Assembly: GCA_903813345.2 (NCBI GenBank)
Contig: CAIIXF020000002.1
Coordinates: forward strand, 15,384,467-15,448,466
Source: Owenia fusiformis
Taxonomy: Eukaryota > Annelida > Polychaeta > Sabellida > Oweniidae
Reading direction: 5' to 3'
Length of the DNA stretch: 64,000 nucleotides
In this document: in pieces, positions 13,775 to 26,611 of the stretch
Layout of the letters: the number at the start of each line of letters is the position of its first letter
Position numbering within the stretch: the first letter of the stretch is position 1
Notes under the pieces: generated by a model
What the model was told of the DNA's origin: nothing
What the model saw: the letters and a program-made list of their open reading frames with translations, nothing else
Database searches by the model: none
Translations under genes and position numbers: made by a program

Positions 13775-14344
13775 CTATCACACCAAACTAGTTCTCACTA
13801 CGTCCTCGAAAACGGGCTTAAACTGTGCACGAACGGATTTGACGTACTGAGAACCAACTAAGAACCGTTTGGGATCTGTTTACAAACTTTATGAAACTAC
13901 TAGAACGAGTAGGTCCTCCACACCTTAGAGCATGCTCAAAATTTTCTGGTGATCGTCAAAACGTTGCCGAATCGGTTTTAAACTGTGTGCAAACTGAATG
14001 AACCTAGCTACAACGTTCTACGGTCTGTTTACGAACTTCATGAACTTTCCCGGACGGGGAATGTGATTTAGAATTTTGAATCGATTCAAAATTCGATGGC
14101 GACCATACCGTTCTGTAATCAGGTCATGGTGACCCTCTAGACCAAGGGACGGTTTATACTACGTTGCACACCGATGTGCTGCGACCTAAACGAACTGCGA
14201 ATGAGATGGACGTATTGAAAACTGTTTATGAACGAAGTAGCTAATTATTTTAGACATATATCCCGACCGCAGTCAGATTGAGCCCGTTTTACGACATTTT
14301 CGTAGGACTGGCAAGAACGAGTAAGAAATAGTTTGGTGTGATAG
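13775..14344. mobile_element. MITE family M5, copy 1
   Basis: A 570-bp element begins CTATCACACCAAACTA and ends with its exact complement TAGTTTGGTGTGATAG. The interior has many 'gaacgg/gaacga' words and no long ORF. Related sequence in inverted orientation lies at 16,469-17,242. The two could be separate insertions or the long inverted ends of one 3.5-kb element. The target duplication is unclear. Confidence 0.7.
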
Positions 14345-14598
14345 GGGTAAGCAAGTACACATGTTTTTGAGTCATTTTTGATCACATTTGTTATTTGTTT
14401 ATAAGATGAAACCTGTAAGTATAAAAACGCTTTGATATCATAAACAATACCCACTAGTAGAAAGCAACACGGTTATTATATCAACTAAAAATACAAAGAA
14501 ACTTAGCTTTCTTTTGTAAAATTTATTTGTTCACGATCAGTAGATTTAAATCATTGAATATACTGCAGTATAGGCTACATCCAAATGATAAATAGGTA

Positions 14599-14835
14599 CA
14601 GTTGGGGACATAAATAAATGACAGGTGGATTTGCTGAAGTGAGGATTTCCCATGTTAAAAATAAGAGAATTTACAAGAGGCCATAAATCAGTGGATGAGA
14701 TTATACAAAATGTAAGATATACAAATTTTAAGGGATATGTATCTAGACAATATTTGAAATTATGGGCTTTCAGACCACCATAATTAGGAAATGGTGATCG
14801 AAAATCGACCTGTCATTTATTTTTGTCCCCAACTG
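14599..14835. mobile_element. Mariner-type MITE, family M3
   Basis: The 237-bp element starts CAGTTGGGGACATAAATAAA and ends with the near-complement TTTATTTTTGTCCCCAACTG. TA flanks both sides. No transposase is encoded. Confidence 0.85.
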
Positions 14836-16468
14836 TAGTTGCATTGATATTTTACACTTTCTGGTTATGATGTCATCTCGCTAGAATTTATTTGATTGTA
14901 ATACTAGATACACTGTATATGCATCTATTTTAAGTAGAAAACAGCAACTCCACGGAGTAGCAAAACCCATCGAATAAAAAAGTGTTATAATTTATTTTTA
15001 AAATACAAGTGTCCCATTTTTGGACCACCCTGTATGCTCATGACAGATTCACTTCCCCGTAACAGGGAGGCGAATGTTCCTATTCTATACAAACGAGTAA
15101 GGTTCAAGTTTCAAGACCATTATAACGTTTCATCACAAATTTTTAACGGACACAGCTCCAGATCAGTGAAACAGTTCCCAGTGTACGTTATTGTCTCGTT
15201 TAGCTTGCCATTACAAGATAGTCTACCGTGACCACATGGATTTTGAGATAAATGAAGAGAGATCTACAACCGAAAAGCTACCTGTCTCAGAAAATAATTC
15301 TGTTCATAGGCAAAACACCCCTAATTCACGTCAACTTATAAGTCATTGGGCAAAAGGGCAAACGTCTTATTTTTCATTTAGAGTTATGAATTTGTGTGGC
15401 CTCACTGGTCTATCTGAGGTTCAAAAGCAATTTCTGAGCTACATTTTGACACTAAACTCAATAGGGGTTAAATATCTACTTATTGAAACAATGCCACCTA
15501 GCTGCCACCTGGCTATCTGCCGCCAAATATAGTTAAATGTTATCATTGCAAAAAGACTCTACATGGTCACAATTCTGTTCCGGACTACATTCATTTTTTA
15601 AAACTACCTTTTTCGGAAGTGACATATCGGAGCGTTTTGAGTCTTTGACCATAGTCTCAAAAATCATTCTGCCATCTCTAAGAAATTACGTTGGTATGTG
15701 TATGTAACCAAACCTGAAAATGTTTCCTGATATAATAGTAATTACCAAATCTCGATTCATATCAAACCAAACACTAAAACAACAAATTACCAGGACTCCA
15801 AATATATATATATATTCCAAAATATCTGGATACAAATCGACCTCCTTCTTGGTGGAAATGATGAAAATAAAAAATCCTCCGACGGAAGTTCATCCAGGAG
15901 TCGAAATATTACACGCCCACGTACACAATCTCTTAAAAACGTGTATCTTAACCTCTTTATTGTATACACCCTATTACAGTTCTTGTAAAGCTGACCACTA
16001 ACATTTGCGTGCTACGTGCTCTTCAAATCATTAGCAATTTACTAAATAGGGGCAGCTTTGCGCAGAAGTATTAATTATGTCAGCGTAAATTAGAAAACCA
16101 TGTACCTCTAGTAAGGATAAATTACCTGGGATATAAAGCAAAGGGAATACGATCTGTTTGTTATTTTCCTCACGAGTGAAATAAATCAGCCATCATCGTG
16201 ATATGTGGAATGTTTTGATGAAGGATCAATTATTGATCCTCATTACATTGTTTTATGCTCATTTGTTTTATTGTGCATTCTAGAACGTGCATCTGGTAAG
16301 TTTGGGCATTAGGTTGACCTAAGTACAACTTTTGATACGTAACCAGGGCCAGTGAGGGCCATAGAATGGGAGAGGGAGGTATGGAGAAACATAATATTCA
16401 GTTTCAATTGCTCTATGCACTAGCTCCATTCACAAAATCTTATGAAGTGTCATTTACCCCCCCCCCCC

Positions 16469-17242
16469 CTTATGACACCACATCCCTAGTTCTCAACCGT
16501 TCTTTCCAGTCCTACAAAAAGTCGTAAAACGGGCAAAATCTGGCAGTAATCGGGCAACATGTTTAAAATAATTCGTTCATAGACAGTCTCCAATACGTCC
16601 ATCTCATTCGCAGTTCGTTCAGGTCGCACCGCGTCGGTGTGCAGACGTACTGCAATTGATATCCTATTGCACAACGTCGTATAACGCGTTCTAGTACGAT
16701 CGACGAAGGTTCATGAAGTACATAACTAAACTTTAATTAGAAAGTTGCAGCTACGTTCATTCCGTTCGCACACAGTTTAAAACCAGGCAACAATAAGGCA
16801 ACATTTTGAAGAACGCAGTGGCAACTAGTTTGGTGTGATAGCTATATATTTAATTTGCTAACACCTTCATAAGCAGTCTTTAGTCTTTAATGCGTTCTTA
16901 ATCAGTTTAAATCCGTTTGCAATTAGTTTTACCTCGTTCTCAATATGTTCTCAGACAGTTCAACTCGTTGTAAAAACGTCCCTAGTATGATTGAAATACG
17001 ACAGTTCCGTTCGTAGTACGTATATGTCAAGCTCGTCGTTAGTCACTCGTTCTGATTGCAGACCACGACGACAACGAGAACATTTTGAGCATGTTCTAAG
17101 TTCTAAATGACCTACCCGTTCGAGTGAGTTTATGAATTTCATAAATAGGCCCCAGACGGTTCTAAGTACGTCCACTCCGTTCGCACACAGTTTAAGCCCG
17201 CCGTTTTTCGAGAACGTAGTGAGAACTAGTTTTGTGTGATAG
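16469..17242. mobile_element. MITE family M5, inverted copies 2 and 3
   Basis: A stretch inverted relative to 13,775-14,344. One copy ends with TAGTTTGGTGTGATAG at 16,841. A second related segment ends 'tagttttgtgtgatag' at 17,242. The interiors share 'gttcgcacacagttta' and 'gagaacgtagtgagaac' words with copy 1. No coding capacity. The left boundary next to a C-run at about 16,457-16,469 is approximate. Confidence 0.6.
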
Positions 17243-17816
17243 TAGTGTTAGTGAAAGTGCTTGGACGTTGTTGGAAACAAATCTATTATAAAGCCAATTA
17301 GTAAAAGGAGCCGCAAATTGCCGACGGACGAATGAACGAATCCACAGTCTCCCCATGTGCGCCAAAACATTAATTCATTTGATTTCTTTTTTATTTACAC
17401 TACATTCATTTTACATTTTACAAAACCACAGCCAGAGGGCGTAGCAATGAACAGAACTGAAAATAAAAGTAGTCCCGACAAATACACGCAACACTTATGA
17501 TTTATCATATTGGTGAAAAGGAGGTTTGTTAAACTATATCGGAATTCTATTAGTAGGTTAATTATTGGCCCACTCGATATTGAGATAAGTCTATGGCCTG
17601 ATGATGCCTTCCTTATCTACGGACTTACCTTCCAAGGAATTTGACTCTGTTTCTGAAATATTCGATCGTCGGAGAATTTGAAGGCAGCTAATACTGCAGA
17701 AGAACCGTTGAAGAAACCAACCTGCAATCTGCAAATCCGAATGACTCGGGATATTGAATATGTTCTAGGGCTGATATCTGAGTGGATTCATTTATTTGAT
17801 TTATAACAAACGGAGC

Positions 17817-17826
17817 TATATATTAA
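17817..17826 (+). promoter_or_regulatory. TATA-like box, beta cyclase
   Basis: TATATATTAA lies 72-81 bases before the beta-cyclase ATG, a plausible distance for a short 5' UTR. It rests on motif and position only, in AT-rich DNA, so it is weak. Confidence 0.3.
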
Positions 17827-17897
17827 GTTGCCTGTACCGTAATTTGATACCAGCTTGCAAGAGAAAGAATTACAAGGAATATAAGGAATAGCCTAAA

Positions 17898-20800
17898 ATG
17901 GTAAGTTAAACCTGCTATTGATAAAACATAATGTTTCACAACAAATTCTTGCATTTAATCTATTGAATAACAGCTAGATTGCTAATTTGTCAAAAATACA
18001 GAATATATGGTTTTCTAGCCAACGTTTTTGTTTGAATAATATGAGAACTATGGTAAATTGAACTTAGATTCAAGACTATTTATACAGACAGATTCAAGGT
18101 TGTTTTTTAGTACTGTGCTGAATGAGGGGCGATTGCGACAAGCAGTCTACGATGTGAGACTCTAATCAAACAATACACTCATAGATATGACTGATGACTT
18201 ACAACACAATATTCTTGTATTGTGTAAATACCAACATAAAAACCCAAATGCTACCAGTAGTCTCACGAAGTAAATCGTTGCAAGTTTGTGAGCTAATGCA
18301 ATCATCTAACCACTGATTTGTTGTCATAAAATGTCTAACTCGATTTTAATAAAAACGCCATATAAGTACATTGGGGGATGAATGTACTCTGGAGTTCTGC
18401 AGTTCTGAAACAAATTACATTAACAATGCTCGGGATCATTTATCGTATTTTGAAAGCATTGGCTGCCATCTATAAAAACGTTAACTACATTTCAGCTCAG
18501 AATAACATTAGATTCTTTCCACCTTAAAGCAGATCCAGGTACATAAAGTAAAAATGGTTTTAAATCATAAGTTTTAGGCCAACAGAAATATTATACGGAT
18601 AATAATAAAATACGGATTTTCTCTTCATATGTTCTCTTACAGGTTCACAATAGTATATCGGCCTAAACCAATGGTATGATTTAAATTATTTTAAAATCGG
18701 GTTACATACGAGTATAGTTCATATTTGATATATGTCCCATTCATTTCTAAATTCTAAAAATGCTAATTCTAATTCTAATTTTGCAATATAACAATAGGTT
18801 CAGAAAAATAGGATATTTTTTCTTTATTCGGCATATTCTTAATTGTAATTAAGTTAATTACGAGGGGGTATCTTATATCTATTCAATTGCAACAAAACTT
18901 GGTATATATATATCCCCTGGGGAATAGAGTATTGAATGAACATACTCATAAATTTATTTCAATAGATACCTAGCAACAGTTGCAATCTTTGGGACGATAG
19001 TCGTAACCCAAATGGCAACAAATTACGGACATATCGACTGATTAAAACACATTCCATGCAGCCCGCCCATTATACTTGTATCAACATGTCAAGGAGTTAA
19101 CGCAGAGCTATTGCCCAACTTAGAGGTGGAACACTCCCATTGAAGATCGAAACTGGACGATATAACAATACCCCACTCCAGGATCGCCGATGTCACTGTG
19201 ATAATCTAACTGTTGAGGACGAGTTTCATTTTCTTTTACAGTGCAATAGTTATGAAGACCTGAGAACTCCATTGTTTTTAGATTGTGTTAAGGAAATTCC
19301 TGACTTTCACCAGCTTAACCATATTCAACAATTTTGCAATATTATGTCAACACAGAGCCTACAAAGGACACTATCCAAAACACTTATAAAAATGATTTTA
19401 AAATGACGTACTCTACTGTGATAATTTAACCTTTTATATAGTCATACTGAATCTAGTCTCTCATAGGTCGACACCGGCCGGGCCAGACGATTTTAATATT
19501 ATTGTTTTATAATTGTATGTATTTTAAATGGCGTGAGACATAAATAAAATATATTCAAACATGACCGTGCTCTAATTGAATTTCTCAACCAATCAGAATG
19601 CAGCATAGCAATGAACAATGTTTTCATTTTTTATATGTTTGAATCGGAATAAATAATGATAGGCCATTCAATATGGTGAAATTCAGCACTCGTTGGACAG
19701 AATGTCAGTACAAATGCACTCACCTTCGGTTCGTGCTTTGTACGACATTCTGTCCAACTCGTGCTGAATTTCACCATATTGAATGGCCTATCATTATTTA
19801 TTCCTTAAATATAACATAACATAACATATCTAAAACTTGGTCCAGAGCCGATTTTGACCCACTGTGCAAATGGAAGGATTTCTCACCCAGCCATTACCAC
19901 ATGTGAATGAATGACATGTCATTGCAAAGAGGAGAGATGTGGCTTTATGGTACATTGAATGAAATTGATGTGGTCATCACCAGTTTTGTGATTTCACGAG
20001 ATAACTAATTGTTGCGTTTTTTGATCAGGTACAATGTTTTAATATTTGCAGTATGGGTTTGTGAATCACGCACTGGAGCTCCTAGTCTTAAGGAACTTCG
20101 GACAAGACATCTGGGAGGAGATCAAGTGAGTTATGTTACGATTCTAGGCTCAGATTGTTGGTAATTTACTGTTGACCTATAAAATAAGCCTGAGCTCCAT
20201 GCATTATTTGAAATGTTATATGTCTTTCGAAATAATGTGCTATAGAAGGAGTATGTATATCATATGAATGGTGATAAATACATAGATATTATTTAGCGAG
20301 AGGGATGGAATATGTCTTTTATACAGAATGATTTGACACAATTGACTCCCCGGCCATGAAATATGATATCACATGATGGTATACGAAAACAAAATACGTA
20401 TATGTTTAATTTTAATGAAACTATGGATAATGATTTAACATTAATTAAAGCTAACATTTAATTTCTTTTATTTGAATTGAAAAAAACGTTTGTCTTATGT
20501 GGTCTAACATTGCAAGTACATTGAACGTAAAACCTCCAGAGGATAATAAACGGATGAGGGGGTATTTTCTCAATAACGATAATGTTCCCTGGTATTATCC
20601 TGGGGGTAATTGTATCATAAATGAATGTTCATCTCATTAATTTATTCACTGATTAAACCTATTTAATATTGCAGACGAGAGGCTGACCTTGACATGGAAG
20701 GACATTTTCTTGTCCGGTTGGTGTACGATGACGCAGTCTCGTACAATCTTGTTGGAGCAGCAGTGAAGGTTTTAAGTAAGACAATTGTGATCGACACGAT

Positions 20801-23800
20801 TATTTCACTCATTTGATACCAATATCTGGATATACATATGAGATATGAAACATGATATTTTTTAACGAATATTTCTGAACATGATTATCAAAAGACTCCA
20901 TGTATAGTATATATATACACGGCCAGGCCTGTATACACTTTTTGAAATATTCCAGTTTTTTTTACTTTTGACAACTTTGGCCCAAAATGGCCAAAATCAT
21001 GTGAACGTGCTCAGAATGGTAAAAAACTGTATGATTTGAAAGAATTTCTGGCTACGGACCTGACACTGTATGTGTATATGGGTACATGTTTCTTCCTTTT
21101 CTAATTGCAGATGTGCCAGCTAACACAATCCTAGAAATGTTTGGAAACATGTTCTTCGACTTTTGCATGGAATCTGGCTATGATAAAATATTACAGGTTC
21201 TTGGGTCAACAACGCGTGAATTCCTCCAAAACCTCGATGCATTACATGATCATCTAGCAACTATATATCCGGGAATGGATGCGCCATCTTTTAGATGTAC
21301 TGAAAGAGAGGCTGATGGAGCAACCATCTTACATTACTACTCAGAGCGACCTGGTCTAGAACATATCGTAATAGGAATTGTCAAAACTGTTGCAAGTAAA
21401 GTTCACAATTCAGAAGTTGATGTTGAAATTATAAAAACTAAAGACGATGGTATAGATCACATCCAGTTTGCAATTACAGAACAATGTGAGCAAAAGAGTG
21501 TGAAATCAGAGTTAGACGTATATGAGAATACTTTGTCTAAAGAACCCAAGATCAGTGCACAAACATTTTGCAAGTGCTTCCCGTTTCACATCATGTTTGA
21601 CCGCAACATGAGAATAGAACAAGCAGGAACATCGATAACTCGGGTGATACCTCAAATATTTCAAGATGGCTGCACGGTTACGAGCCTCTTGACGATGGTA
21701 AGGCCCCATTTGGAGTTCACTTTCCAGAACATTCTGGCACATATTAACACCATCTACGTCATGTGTATCAAAGAGAACGTGAGAGCAAATATGGATATCA
21801 ACGATGTCCAATATATAAACTTCGACCCTCAGGAACAAGATGGAATACGTCTAAAGGGACAAATGGTGTACGTTCCAGAACAAGACCTTATGCTTTTTCT
21901 CTGTTCTCCTAGTGTTCTGAATTTAGATGATCTCAACAGAAGAGGTCTCTATCTCAGTGATATCCCAATTCACGACGCAACGCGAGATCTCGTGCTACTC
22001 TCGGAGCAGTTTGAGGCAGAGTACAAACTAACTCAGAAGCTTGAGATACTCACCGATCAACTCAAACAAACCCACATAGAGCTGGAAAAAGAACGAATGA
22101 AAACAGAAAAGTATATCACTCAGTTATCATCGAATACGAATCCATGAATCTGATCGTAATTAAATAATACCTTAATTATCTTCTAACATGACATCGCGTC
22201 TGCAAAATTACCTTGTAACCTACCATGTTTTATTCCAGCTTGATGTATTCAATCCTCCCGACATCCGTTGCGAACGAGTTACGTCACCACAGACCAGTTG
22301 CGGCCAAGAAATCGGAAATGGTCACAATTATGTTCAGTGGAATTGTTGGTTTTGGGGAGTTTTGTGCACGCAATTCTGACTCAAAGGGTGCCATGAAAAT
22401 TGTGAAGTTATTAAATGATGTGTATACCAAATTCGATGTTCTCATTGATCCGAAAACGAATCCAAATGTGTACAAGGTATGTGCGTTGTTTCAGTACTAG
22501 TGCTATTAACTCATATTCAATATTAACTAGAGGATAACATAATTACCAAACGGTCGATCTAGATTATTGGCATTATCTATGTTTATTGGAACTAACTACT
22601 TCTCATTCTTCCAAATTTTCTAGTCTTTCAATTTAAGTCGGATTTGTGCACCAAAAACTGTTCTAGCAGCATTGATAACTCTCATTATTATTATTAATTC
22701 AAACATTTTTAACCCCGCCTTACGATCATTGTGTGTGTTTGACGAGCTAATATAGAGTTTTTTTAGGCAAATCCATATGAAGAATTGAAATAAAATGATG
22801 ACTATGCATATAATTAGGTTGAGACGGTAGGTGACAAGTACATGGCAGTGAGTGGTTTACCTGAGCCGTGCGACAGCCATGCAAGATGTATTGGTAGACT
22901 GGCATTGGACATCAAGAAAGCTTCTGAAACAATTACGGACCCTTATGGGGACAAAGTTATGGTAAGATTACAATGCGGTGCGAAACTTAACACTTATATA
23001 AATATTGCGTTGCTATTCTCTCAGAATTTGGATATGCAAACTACCAAATATAAATGTACTGTGTAACGACTGCTTCCATATTCGTTTATTACGAATTTTG
23101 ATATTAATGCTAATGTAATATATATTTTTAAAAAGTCAGTGTTATGTAATCATAGGGAAGAGAATGCCACGGTATTGTCTGTTTGGAAATACTGTCAATC
23201 TCACCATACGTTTCTCTTATGAAAGGTTACCATAGGTATCCATTCGGATGAGGTAGTAACAGGGGTCATAGGGAAGAGAATACCAAGGTACTGTCTGTTT
23301 GGAAATACTGTCAATCTCACCATACGTTTCTCTTATGAAAGGTTACCATAGGTATCCATTCGGGTGAGGTAGTAACAGGGGTCATAGGGAAGAGAATACC
23401 AAGGTACTGTCTGTTTGGAAATACTGTCAATCTCACCATACGTTTCTCTTATGAAAGGTTACCATAGGTATCCATTCGGGTGAGGTAGTAACAGGGGTCA
23501 TAGGGAAGAGAATGCCGCGGTATTGTCTGTTTGGAAATACTGTCAATCTCACCAGCAGAACGGAGACAACGGGGATCAAGGGCAAAATAAATGTGTCAGA
23601 AGATGCATACAGGTGAGATTTATTTATTCATGTTTATGCATTTAGTTCAATTTTAGTATTGTAGTATTTATATTACTATATATAGTATTAGGCTAAAATA
23701 ATATGTGAAAATAATAACATATACATTTTTAGTTATCCTTCTTAGCAGTTCGATAACATATCCAATCTTTTGTTTCTTTCACCTTATGTTTTTCTATTTA

Positions 23801-24713
23801 TACAGGGTGACACAAAAAATGCAACCTCCTAATTTTAGAGTAAGTCTATCGATCATAATGAAACATCCTTATTGACATTTTCTGTGAGGTGTGCTCAATG
23901 CGTCAACGAGTATATAGCACAAACAATTTGCAACTCAGAAGTTTAGTATTTCTGTGTTTGACATTATTGAGTTATATCTGGATTGCTTTGATTTCATACA
24001 TCCCATCTACTCACTTTTATGGGGTAACTAAAGTGTCGTGTATTTAGAAGGCCTAGGGTTTCTAAACATTGCATTCTAAGTGATTTGGCATGAGATCTCG
24101 CATGGACGGAATATGAAATACGAAAGTCGTCGATGCTTTAAAAGGACATCATTATATAAGGTAGAAATATTCACGAAAATTTAATTTGATAATAGGGTGG
24201 TTAAATAGAAAGGCTTTTAATAGAATGTGAAGGATTTGTTCTCCCGTTGACATTAACAACTTGCCCCATTGAGTATAAAGGTATTATAAAGAAAATAGTT
24301 ATAATTAGGTTATTGCAAAAAGCAATTAATTGAGAGAAGGACACTAATCCCGCATCATAATATTTATTACACGCTCACGTACAAGTTTTCTTAAAAATGT
24401 GTAGCTTTACCTCTCTAATGAAAACTAAAATTAGATGGTTGCATTTCTTTGTGTCACCCTGTATTTAACACTGTATTTAACATGTGAAGTAGAATATTAA
24501 GCAGTTATATACGAAAGCAGAATATATTGTCTTGACAATACATATCTTGATAAGGAAACAAAAATACAATTTCATAACCAGACTTGTAAATGTTTCAGGT
24601 TCCTAAAGACAGAGTCTAATATCGACACATCGTTTGTGTTCGAAAAACGGGGACTAGTAACAATGAAAGGCAAGAAAGAACCAATGCTCTGCTATTTCTT
24701 GTCTCGAAGATGA
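17898..24713 (+). CDS. gucy1b1: Soluble guanylate cyclase beta1 subunit
   Basis: Heme-bearing beta subunit of the NO receptor. Exons: 17898-17900 (only the ATG, then GTAAGT), 20052-20125, 20675-20775, 21111-22110, 22239-22476, 22818-22961, 23458-23612, 24599-24713. Phases agree throughout and give 609 aa ending in TGA, close to the 619 aa of human beta1. H-NOX about 1-185 with proximal heme ligand His105 (LHDH) and the heme propionate motif Y135-x-S137-x-R139. PAS-like domain about 205-345, coiled-coil helix about 350-390, cyclase about 410-590. The metal-binding Asp is Gly (FSGIVGF), normal for beta. The C543, N550 and R554 positions of the base/ribose-binding side are kept ([13 protein letters not shown]). 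No CaaX-like end. It follows the alpha gene on the same strand after 5.4 kb. Oddity: exon 7 is preceded by tandem 116-bp partial copies of itself. Confidence 0.95.
19020..19550 (+). mobile_element. LINE (non-LTR retrotransposon) 3' end
   Basis: The frame to 19,406 encodes the C-terminal tail typical of LINE ORF2 proteins: 'LKIETGRY', then C-x-C and '[16 protein letters not shown]' (zinc-knuckle-like), ending TGA at 19,404-19,406. Upstream sequence continues in the same style but is broken by stops. Only the last few hundred bases remain, as expected for a 5'-truncated insertion. AT-rich 3' sequence follows. It lies in intron 1 of the beta-cyclase gene. Confidence 0.7.
19646..19804. repeat. 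159-bp hairpin MITE, family H1
   Basis: A nearly perfect palindrome. The left arm 'ggaataaataatgatagg' is complemented by the right end 'cctatcattatttattcc', and the inner arms share 'gttggacagaatgtc'. A degenerate copy lies at 43,327-43,451. It lies in intron 1 of the beta-cyclase gene. No coding capacity. Confidence 0.85.
23151..23554 (+). repeat. 116-bp tandem array of exon 7 start in gucy1b1
   Basis: Units begin at 23151, 23267, 23383 and 23499 (exact 116-bp spacing; the last is partial). Each full unit holds the splice-acceptor stretch 'cgtttctcttatgaaag' and the first codons of exon 7 up to the LFGNTVNLT region. The last acceptor, at 23,458, is followed by the full exon and its donor. 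Reading on from the earlier acceptors (exon starts 23226, 23342) hits TAG in the next unit. 116 is not a multiple of 3, so the copies cannot be included in frame together. Confidence 0.92.
23813..24461. mobile_element. Mariner-type MITE, family M2
   Basis: 649 bp flanked by TA. The ends are CAGGGTGACACAAA and the complementary TTTGTGTCACCCTG, with TIRs extending about 35 bp. It has no transposase and lies in the last intron of the beta-cyclase gene. A related degenerate stretch appears near 15,900-15,975. Confidence 0.85.
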
Positions 24714-25086
24714 GCTAAGAAACGAAAACATTGTCGAAAATTCAGGCCCCTCTATACGTTTGGGAACATTCACCACGGTATCTTTGTATCCCTACCGGAT
24801 TGGACTACGTTTATGCTTCTTTATGTTTAGAATGAGGTTTGCCTGACCTCTGTAGAGAAGTGTATATCATTGTAGATTATACAGAATAGTGGAATAGATA
24901 GAGGGCACTGGATATGCTGAAGTGATAATGATACTCAGAGGCAGATATAGTCGGGAGGGATATAGATTGATCAGAGCTAATGAGACGTAACATACTGTCA
25001 TAGTTTCTCGTGTATAGATTCGTATAGATATTAAAATGTAAAAATTATGAAAGATTTATCAAGCCTGATGACCATTTTGTTGAATT

Positions 25087-25092
25087 AATAAA
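25087..25092 (+). other. Polyadenylation signal, beta cyclase
   Basis: AATAAA about 375 nt after the beta stop codon. The decayed GBP locus begins shortly afterwards on the other strand. Confidence 0.5.
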
Positions 25093-26611
25093 AATGCATG
25101 TTTTCCAAATGATGTCATTTTCATTTCGATATGAATTAGTCTCATCAATTCATTGTTTTTAATTACAATTATAGAAGAATTGTAACCCCCTCTTTACAAA
25201 TGAAGCGATATGAGTGCTAAAATTGTCGGACATCACTTCTCCATCTAATCGGGATACTTCGTATCTTCTATTTCGGAACGGTCGTGGTGCTTTCTTTTGA
25301 TTTTTAATGTCATGGTTATTTCTACCAACGTTATGACGCATTATATCCCGCCTCTTTAGATATCACTCGAAACACGAGAGAAATGAGTTTTTTCTTCTGA
25401 TGGTACTGTTTTTTTTTGTATCGCAGGCTTCATGAAACCACCCGCTCAGTGTCTTGTAATACCCACTCAGTGTCTTGTTATTAAAGATCGGCTGTTGATT
25501 ATTTTCTGAAAAATAAATTGATTAAAAATACACATTACACAATAACTCCAAACTGAAAATTGATCTGATATGCCAATGGAACCGTATGTGGTTATTATGG
25601 TTTTTATGGTATGCTTTGCACCTACGTATACCAAAATGACAAACTCGGAGGTATAGTTTAGATGGGTATGAAATTATTGGCTCACAGTGCTATGAAAACG
25701 TTTCATACTTGCAATTCTATCAATTGGTCTTAACAAATACAATCATAATTGAATTGTCTGGTTAGACAATGACACCAGACCTATGAGAATTAATAATAGA
25801 CAGTGACCTACCAATATACCAAATAATTTAACAAATGTTATGTAAAGGTCTATGCAATTTAAACCTGGAAATGTTGTCATTTAAAAGTTTCATTAATTTG
25901 AACTTACATTGCTTGTTTGGGTTTCTTGTTCCTCGTTATAGCGCTTATATAGCGTTTATTCCTTCCACTTTGATCTTGGGTTCTTGCATCCAGTTCACAA
26001 TGAGTATGCTTCAGTTGATCTTGAAGGCTGGTAATCTCTTTTTGCTTTCTCTCCAAATCTGTTTTCATACAATTGTTCTCATTTTCAAGATGCACCACGT
26101 CCAAGCTATCTTCAAGTTTACCCTGGGGATGGAAGGAAATACTACAGTAGTCACTAGTTACAATAACCATATACCTCTCTCTATTTTTCACACTCTTGTA
26201 AACAAAATACACCATGTGTTGAGAAAACTACAAGTTAGGCATACTTACAACAAGAAGTTTATCCAATATGCTGACATCCATGTTAGGGAATGATTCTTTG
26301 AGCTCAATTCTTAAACTCGTTTCCATTTCATCGTGTCTCGTATGTATGAGGTCAATTCCACAGGGAAGATCCTTTTTCAAGTATATAGCATAACGAAACA
26401 TCATTCTCTCAATCCTTTCCCTCGGGTCATTCTGCATCCTATCTTTGATCAATTCGTTAATCAACTTGTAAACTTCAAATTCCTTCTGATATATTTCCTG
26501 ATCCTCGTAGATACCAAATGACTTGTTCAAAATAAACAAAATTATTTAAACATCGTGAATGTGTTCACAATATATCTTAGATTATAATCAATACTCATCT
26601 CGCGTTTTAAC

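Noticed and set aside
15191-15532. 113-codon frame between the cyclase genes
   Set aside because: No homology recognised, and it lies among transposon remnants. Could not be linked by phase to any neighbour.
25835-26293. 152-codon plus-strand frame
   Set aside because: Antisense shadow of the last coiled-coil exons of the decayed GBP.
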